This document shows positions 59,199 through 64,000 of a stretch of 64,000 nt of DNA, one piece after another. The stretch lies in assembly GCF_000004075.3 (NCBI RefSeq), contig NC_026660.2:29825498-29889497 (forward strand). The letters run 5' to 3'. The notes beneath the pieces were generated by a model that saw only the letters and a program-made list of their open reading frames with translations, ran no database searches and was not told where the DNA came from. Position numbers and translations under genes: made by a program. Numbering within the stretch: the first letter of the stretch is position 1; the number at the start of each line of letters is the position of its first letter. Source of the DNA: Cucumis sativus. Its lineage: Eukaryota; Streptophyta; Magnoliopsida; Cucurbitales; Cucurbitaceae.

Positions 59199-61337
59199 AT
59201 GGCAATGCCAATCGTTGGCGCCAAATTATTAACTACCAAAATTTTGCCATTCTCATTCCAACTCTCGGTCTCCATTGTACGTACTACCAGTTCTTTGATT
59301 TCCTATATTTGTTTGTTTGGAACAAAAAAATTATCTATTTTGACCACGCCTCCTTCCAATTATTTGCTCTCTTTCCATTTAAGAAACGGAAGAATCGATG
59401 AAGCTCGATCGTTATTTAATAAGATGTCGTCTCCTGGTGTTAACTTATACACTATGATGATTGGGGGTTATGCAGATGAAGGTAGGCTTGAGGATGCTCT
59501 GAAACTTTTCTATGAAATGCCTGTGAAGGATTTGATTTCATGGAATTCTATGCTCAAAGGGTGTCTCAAATGCGGGGATTTAACTATGGCTTGTAACATG
59601 TTCGACAAAATGTCTGAAAGGAATGTTGTTTCTTGGACGACGATTATTAATGGGTTGCTGGAGTTTGGGAGAGTTGAGGTTGCTGAATGCTTGTTCAGGG
59701 TGATGCCCACTAAGGATGTAACTGCCTGGAATTCAATGGTTCATGGATTTTTTAGTAATGGTAGAGTTGAAGATGCTATAGAGTTGTTTGAGAAAATGCC
59801 TAATAGGAATGTGATTTCATGGACTTCGGTCATTGGTGGGCTTGACCATAATGGAAGGAGTTTTGAAGCTCTAGTTGTTTTCCACAAAATGTTGGCTTCC
59901 TTCAAAGCCACATCAAGCACATTGGCCTGTGCATTAACAGCTTGTGCAAACATATGTACTCCCTTCATAGGTGTACAGATTCATGGTCTAATTGTTAAGA
60001 CTGGTTATTGCTTTAATGAGTATATATCTGCTTCCCTTATATCATTTTATGCTAACTGCAAGCTTATAGATAATGCTTCTAGCATTTTCAATGATAACGT
60101 GAGTAGAAATGTTGTGGTCTGGACAGCTCTTTTGACAGGATATGGATTGAACTGTAGGCACACAGATGCGTTACAGGTTTTCAAGGGCATGATGAGAATG
60201 AGTGTACTTCCTAATCAGTCTTCTCTTACTAGTGCTCTCAATTCATGTTGTGGTTTAGAGGCTGTTGATAGAGGCAGGGAAGTTCATGCTGTAGCCCATA
60301 AGCTAGGTTTGGAAAGTGATATCTTTGTCAGTAACTCTCTTGTTGTCATGTATACTAAATGTGGACACATTAATGATGGGATTGCTGTCTTCACAAGAAT
60401 GTCTAGAAAGAATGTTGTGTCTTGGAATTCAATTATTGTTGGATGTGCTCAACATGGTTTCGGGAGGTGGGCTTTGACTCTATTTGCTCAAATGATTCGT
60501 ACGAGGGTGGATCCAGACGAGATTACGCTTGCAGGACTACTTTCTGCCTGTGGCCATTCTGGGATGTTAACAAAAGGTAGATGCTTTTTCAAACATTTTG
60601 GCAAAAACTTTGGTATTGAGATGACGAATGAGCACTACTCTTCTATGGTCGACCTCTTAGGCCGATATGGCCAATTGGAAGAAGCAGAAGCGTTAATTCA
60701 TATCATGCCTGGTAAAGCAAACTACATGGTGTGGCTTGCATTGCTTAGCAGTTCCATCAACCATTCAAATGTGCATGTAGCTGAAAGAGCAGCAAAATGT
60801 GTGTTGGATCTACAACCAAACTGTAGTGCTGCTTATACATTACTCTCAAATTTGTATGCTTCTACTGGAAAATGGACTGAAGTTTCCAAAATACGGAAAA
60901 AGATGAAAGATGAAGGGATTTTAAAACAACCTGGGAGTAGCTGGATTACAATCAAAGGAATCAAGCACAATTTCATTTCGGGAGATCAGTCGCATCCATT
61001 GAGCAGAAAGATATACCAAAAGCTGGAATGGCTTGGCGGAAAGTTGAAGGAACTGGGTTATGTGCCTGATCCTAAATTCTCGTTCCACGACGTCGAGACG
61101 GAGCAAAAGGAAGAGATGCTGTCTTATCATAGTGAGAGACTTGCTATTGGGTTTGGATTAATCAGTACAGTTGAGGGTAGTACAATAATAGTAATGAAAA
61201 ACCTCCGTATTTGTGGGGATTGCCATAATGCTGTCAAGCTTACATCAAAAGTTGTTGGTCGCGAAATCGTAGTAAGAGACCCGAGCCGCTTTCATCACTT
61301 TCATAACGGAACCTGCTCTTGTGGAGATTACTGGTAG
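59199..61337 (+). CDS. pentatricopeptide repeat protein, DYW subgroup
   Basis: Intronless, 712 aa, as usual for this family. From about residue 65 it is a run of 31-36-residue PLS repeats (NLYTMMIGGYADEGRLEDAL, ISWNSMLKGCLKCGDL, VVSWTTIINGLLEFGRV, VISWTSVIGGLDHNGRSFEA and so on to about 520). E/E+ motifs follow, then a complete DYW domain with the cytidine-deaminase-like zinc site: HSERLA, then CGDCH, ending GTCSCGDYW. DYW proteins carry out C-to-U editing of organelle RNAs; repeat residues set the RNA target, which I did not decode. The N-terminus (MAMPIVGAKLL...) is Ser/Thr-containing, basic and short on acids, consistent with mitochondrial or plastid import. The end is exactly at the family's DYW terminus, so the protein is complete. 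Confidence 0.95.
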   Translation: MAMPIVGAKLLTTKILPFSFQLSVSIVRTTSSLISYICLFGTKKLSILTTPPSNYLLSFHLRNGRIDEARSLFNKMSSPGVNLYTMMIGGYADEGRLEDALKLFYEMPVKDLISWNSMLKGCLKCGDLTMACNMFDKMSERNVVSWTTIINGLLEFGRVEVAECLFRVMPTKDVTAWNSMVHGFFSNGRVEDAIELFEKMPNRNVISWTSVIGGLDHNGRSFEALVVFHKMLASFKATSSTLACALTACANICTPFIGVQIHGLIVKTGYCFNEYISASLISFYANCKLIDNASSIFNDNVSRNVVVWTALLTGYGLNCRHTDALQVFKGMMRMSVLPNQSSLTSALNSCCGLEAVDRGREVHAVAHKLGLESDIFVSNSLVVMYTKCGHINDGIAVFTRMSRKNVVSWNSIIVGCAQHGFGRWALTLFAQMIRTRVDPDEITLAGLLSACGHSGMLTKGRCFFKHFGKNFGIEMTNEHYSSMVDLLGRYGQLEEAEALIHIMPGKANYMVWLALLSSSINHSNVHVAERAAKCVLDLQPNCSAAYTLLSNLYASTGKWTEVSKIRKKMKDEGILKQPGSSWITIKGIKHNFISGDQSHPLSRKIYQKLEWLGGKLKELGYVPDPKFSFHDVETEQKEEMLSYHSERLAIGFGLISTVEGSTIIVMKNLRICGDCHNAVKLTSKVVGREIVVRDPSRFHHFHNGTCSCGDYW

Positions 61338-62135
61338 CAACTGCGGTGGTTCAAAACATGTTTTGATAATGAATTCCATAATGCTCAAAAGATCATGGTC
61401 ACATGAAGAGGAAGAAAACAAAATAATCAATTATATCAACCACTTTGAGAGTATATCCTCATGAAGTAGAACAAGAAGCTAGAATCTTCAAGTACTCAAA
61501 AAGGAGAGTTTTTGGCCTTCCGAAGTGATCGATACAGGTACTTCTTGTTTGTTCATCATAGTTGTGTATTGGTAACTATTTAGCTTCTTGTTTTTCAAAA
61601 ATTAAGAGCTTCTTGTTTTTCAAAAATTAAGTCTACTTCCTCCTAATTTGTTAAAATCATTTGCATATTCTTTAAGTATTAATTTCTTACTCAAATTAAA
61701 AAAAACAATAACAAATTTTAGCATTTCTTAAAACATTAATTTAAGAAAATAGAGAGAATATGTTCTACTTTCTACCAAACTAAGCCAATTTTTAAAAACT
61801 ATTTAGTTTATAAACTCTTTTTTGTTTTAGAAATTTATGTAAGATTTCAAATCAAATGGTAATCAATTATGCTTAATATTTAAAAGCGAAAAACTAAATG
61901 GGGCTTATATGTGTCTTATATATATATATATATATCATAATAATAATAATAAATAAATAAATGAGAAATGATAATTTGAATTTTAGATATAGTTTTTAAA
62001 CGCCTTTTCTGTTTTATTGGTTACAAAGCTATATATCAACAGATGAATCTCGAAGAAAAACAGTGAAAAGAATCCAGTGAACTGAAAGATCCTAAATCAG
62101 ATTTCACTTTGAATTAAACCCTAGAAATTCGCAAG
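61338..62135. other. intergenic region between PPR and the DEQK-repeat gene
   Basis: PPR 3' flank, a 25-bp exact tandem duplication (61582-61631), a TA tract at about 61918-61935, and the leader of the next gene. No gene seen. Confidence 0.5.
61582..61631 (+). repeat. 25-bp direct tandem duplication
   Basis: Two identical adjacent units (61582-61606, 61607-61631), each starting AGCTTCTTG and ending AAAAATTAAG, in the 3' flank of the PPR gene. Confidence 0.92.
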
Positions 62136-63188
62136 ATGACAGCTACAGAGAGAGAAGAAGAAGGCAATTCATCCACCACGAATATTGTAGAAATCAAGAA
62201 CGAACTAGTTGAATTTGAACCAGAACCAGAACAAGAAGATATTAACGGTCTGTTGAACCTAGCGTCGAAGGATGCCTATTTCTATGATGGTCAACCTCAA
62301 ATAGAGATTGAGAAGGAGGAAGATGCCGAAGAATCTGAGAGGTCAACGAAACGAATAAGAACCGCAGAACCCGACGAAGAAGAATCATCGTCGATAAAGA
62401 ATGCCTCGAATTTGGATGTAAATCAACTTGAATTGGGAATCGATCCTCTTGAAGTAATGGAGGAAATCATATTGAAATACCACGACCTCATTAACGAAAT
62501 ATATCAAATGTTGAAAGATGAACAGAAAGATGAACAGAAAGATAAACAGAAAGATGAACAGAAAGATGAACAGAAAGATGAACAGAAAGATGAACAGAAA
62601 GATGAACAGCAAGATGAACAGAAAGATGAACAGAAAGATGAGCAGGAAGATGAGCAGGAAGATGAACAGACAGATGAACATAAGAAAGTAAAAATCCAAT
62701 GGCAGAAATGGCGAGATATTCTTGACAAAGGAAATCTGATGGTTGAGGATCTGAATGGAAGTTTGAAAACGGTGGAAATAGAAATGGAATGGATGAAATC
62801 CGTAGATGAATTACATAGAGAATATTCTATAAGAAAAACCCATGTTCCTGATCTACTAGCTTTACTTCGAGACATAAATGAGCGTATAGAATCATCACCT
62901 AATTTCAAAGTTGTTTCAGACATGAAGAAAAGGGATGGAGTGTTAAAAATGTGTTTAGATGAACTTGAGACATCCCAGGAAGAATTGGCTGAAATGGTTG
63001 AAGTAATCCAAGAACTGAAGGAATTACATTTACAAGATGATGAAGATGATGAAGCTGTAGCAGGTAGAATACTGGAAGAAATAGGAGTTGAAGAGGTTGA
63101 AAAATTTAATGCAGAATTTGATGAAGTGCTAAAAGAAATGGATGAACTTGATGATGTGCTAAAAGAAATGGGGTATAGAACCTGCTGA
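62136..63188 (+). CDS. acidic DEQK-repeat protein of unknown function
   Basis: Intronless, 350 aa, not recognised as a named family. The N-terminal third is Glu-rich (ELVEFEPEPEQEDINGLL, EKEEDAEESERSTKRIRTAEPDEEESSS, written in part); KRIR could be a nuclear signal. Residues 128-183 are fourteen 4-residue units, mostly DEQK with DKQK, DEQQ, DEQE, DEQT and DEHK variants, encoded by a 12-bp minisatellite (62517-62684). The C-terminal half is helical and charged, with Leu at coiled-coil spacing (WRDILDKGNLMVEDLNGSL, MCLDELETSQEELAEMVEVI), ending DVLKEMGYRTC. The start is the first ATG after the in-frame leader (GCAAGATGAC). Both flanking non-repeat parts read as normal protein, so the gene looks real. 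A long antisense frame over it is a low-complexity shadow. Confidence 0.75.
   Translation: MTATEREEEGNSSTTNIVEIKNELVEFEPEPEQEDINGLLNLASKDAYFYDGQPQIEIEKEEDAEESERSTKRIRTAEPDEEESSSIKNASNLDVNQLELGIDPLEVMEEIILKYHDLINEIYQMLKDEQKDEQKDKQKDEQKDEQKDEQKDEQKDEQQDEQKDEQKDEQEDEQEDEQTDEHKKVKIQWQKWRDILDKGNLMVEDLNGSLKTVEIEMEWMKSVDELHREYSIRKTHVPDLLALLRDINERIESSPNFKVVSDMKKRDGVLKMCLDELETSQEELAEMVEVIQELKELHLQDDEDDEAVAGRILEEIGVEEVEKFNAEFDEVLKEMDELDDVLKEMGYRTC
62517..62684 (+). repeat. 12-bp coding minisatellite, 14 units
   Basis: Tandem GATGAACAGAAA units with scattered substitutions (GATAAACAGAAA, GATGAGCAGGAA and others). Period 12 keeps the reading frame, so unit gain or loss changes protein length by four residues. 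Variants cluster at the 3' end, while the middle units are identical. Confidence 0.93.
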
Positions 63189-64000
63189 AGGAACAGATCA
63201 GTAAGTAATGGTAGCACAAAATTTTTGCTACTTTTCTACGATTTGATCTTTCAAAATTGTTTTAGTTTTAGTTTGTTGATAGGTGAAATCTCTGTGCAAT
63301 CCTTTTCTTTTTCCTTTTCTTTTCCTCTGATTTCATTAGAAATTTTACGTTCTTTCCATTAGAAAACCCTAATTCCTGGAAAATTTGTAGTCTCTGTCCA
63401 TTTCTAGTTGTGGGTGTTCAGGATATTGATGTTTTTTTACACTATCTAAACACAATTAGTGAGTGTTTTAATCATGTCACTGAAATTTTATTGGATTGTA
63501 AATACTTTTACATTTTACTTCATTAATGGGAAGGATTTTTATAGTTTTTTTTTTGTACAATCGAAGGTAGAGGATTTGAATCCCAAATCGTTTTCATGTT
63601 ATGATTTTTATTGGGTTGGAATATGATAGATTTTGTTATTAAACTCGGGAAAGGTTTGATTTTGGGTCATGTTTTGGATTGCTTATCCAAGCATTGGAGA
63701 AAAATCTTGTGAAAGGTGTAATTTTATAATTCATTGGAAAATGTTATACAAAAAGTGAGTTTAGAGTGATAAAAAAAAATTGTAAGAAAATAAAATATTT
63801 TTGTAATTATTATGATCATTTTTCAATGTGGCACCCAAACAAATTTGTTTTTAAAAGGCATTTAGAAAAAAATATTAATGACAATTTGTGTTAAAAATAT
63901 TTTAATTTTAAAAATTGACTTTAATATCTAGGAGATTAGAACTAGAAGGATGGTTAAACTGGCCATAACTATAGCTTCTAAAGTAATTTTACAAGAAGTG
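63189..64000. other. right-end intergenic region
   Basis: 3' flank of the DEQK-repeat gene followed by AT-rich DNA to the window edge. A B-box-like GGATTTGAATCCC near 63570 has no partner A box. No gene seen. Confidence 0.5.

Noticed and set aside
62385-63217. Long minus-strand ORFs (up to 237 codons) opposite the DEQK-repeat gene
   Set aside because: They are mirror frames of the 12-bp repeat and Glu/Asp-rich codons, giving only Ser/Phe/Cys low complexity. The + strand reading has mixed, normal protein on both sides of the repeat.
63560-63590. B-box-like GGATTTGAATCCC near the right end
   Set aside because: No A box and no tRNA fold; likely chance or a very decayed repeat.
1-64000. CRISPR array, bacterial operon or integrated viral genome
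   Set aside because: No spaced direct repeats of CRISPR type, no clustered prokaryote-style genes, and no viral replicase or coat-like frames were seen. The gene structure is that of a plant nucleus throughout.

Overview
This is nuclear DNA from a flowering plant, most likely a eudicot of the cucurbit family. The genes have many GT-AG introns in typical plant positions. The protein families are plant-specific: SBT subtilase, S1-type self-incompatibility homolog, S40/DUF584, GTE bromodomain protein, SRG1-like dioxygenases, DYW pentatricopeptide protein and AWPM-19. Intergenic DNA is very AT-rich with many (TA)n tracts. A copy of the Au tRNA-derived SINE, common in cucurbits and other angiosperms, sits in one intron. 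The species assignment is inference; kingdom and gene families are well supported.

Layout. 1.9-7.2 kb (+): an eight-exon subtilisin-like protease close to SBT5.6. 8.8-9.1 kb (-): a weak candidate small gene. 11.3-11.7 kb (+): single-exon S40/DUF584 senescence-regulator protein. 14.9-15.3 kb (+): single-exon secreted S1-type protein. 15.8-20.4 kb (+): a GTE-class bromodomain gene with a 5'-UTR intron, two overlapping upstream ORFs, a probable GC-AG intron and the SINE. 21.06-40.9 kb: a 2-oxoglutarate/Fe(II) dioxygenase (2OGD, SRG1-like) cluster with a decayed fragment (-), one complete gene (-), about 9 kb of gene-free AT-rich DNA, then two complete tandem genes (+). 44.5-51.2 kb (+): a twelve-exon full-size ABCB transporter. 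54.0-55.8 kb (+): a five-exon gene for a small Lys-rich/Ser-rich protein of unknown function. 57.2-58.2 kb (-): a four-exon AWPM-19-like membrane protein. 59.2-61.3 kb (+): an intronless DYW-type PPR protein. 62.1-63.2 kb (+): an acidic protein with a 14-unit DEQK repeat.

The genes form no operon or obvious pathway. The one family-level structure is the dioxygenase cluster: three complete members share the same four-exon plan (exon 2 of 245-248 nt, exon 3 of exactly 325 nt, intron phases 0, 2, 0), which points to local duplication. A link between these enzymes and the neighbouring ABCB transporter would be speculation. I found no clearly undescribed multi-gene system. The most useful leads are the stacked upstream ORFs of the GTE gene, its GC-AG intron, the repeat-expanded unknown protein at the right end, and a small coding-like stretch at 8.8-9.1 kb. 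Exon joins were made by reading splice sites by eye and checking that frames stay open; no transcript evidence was available.
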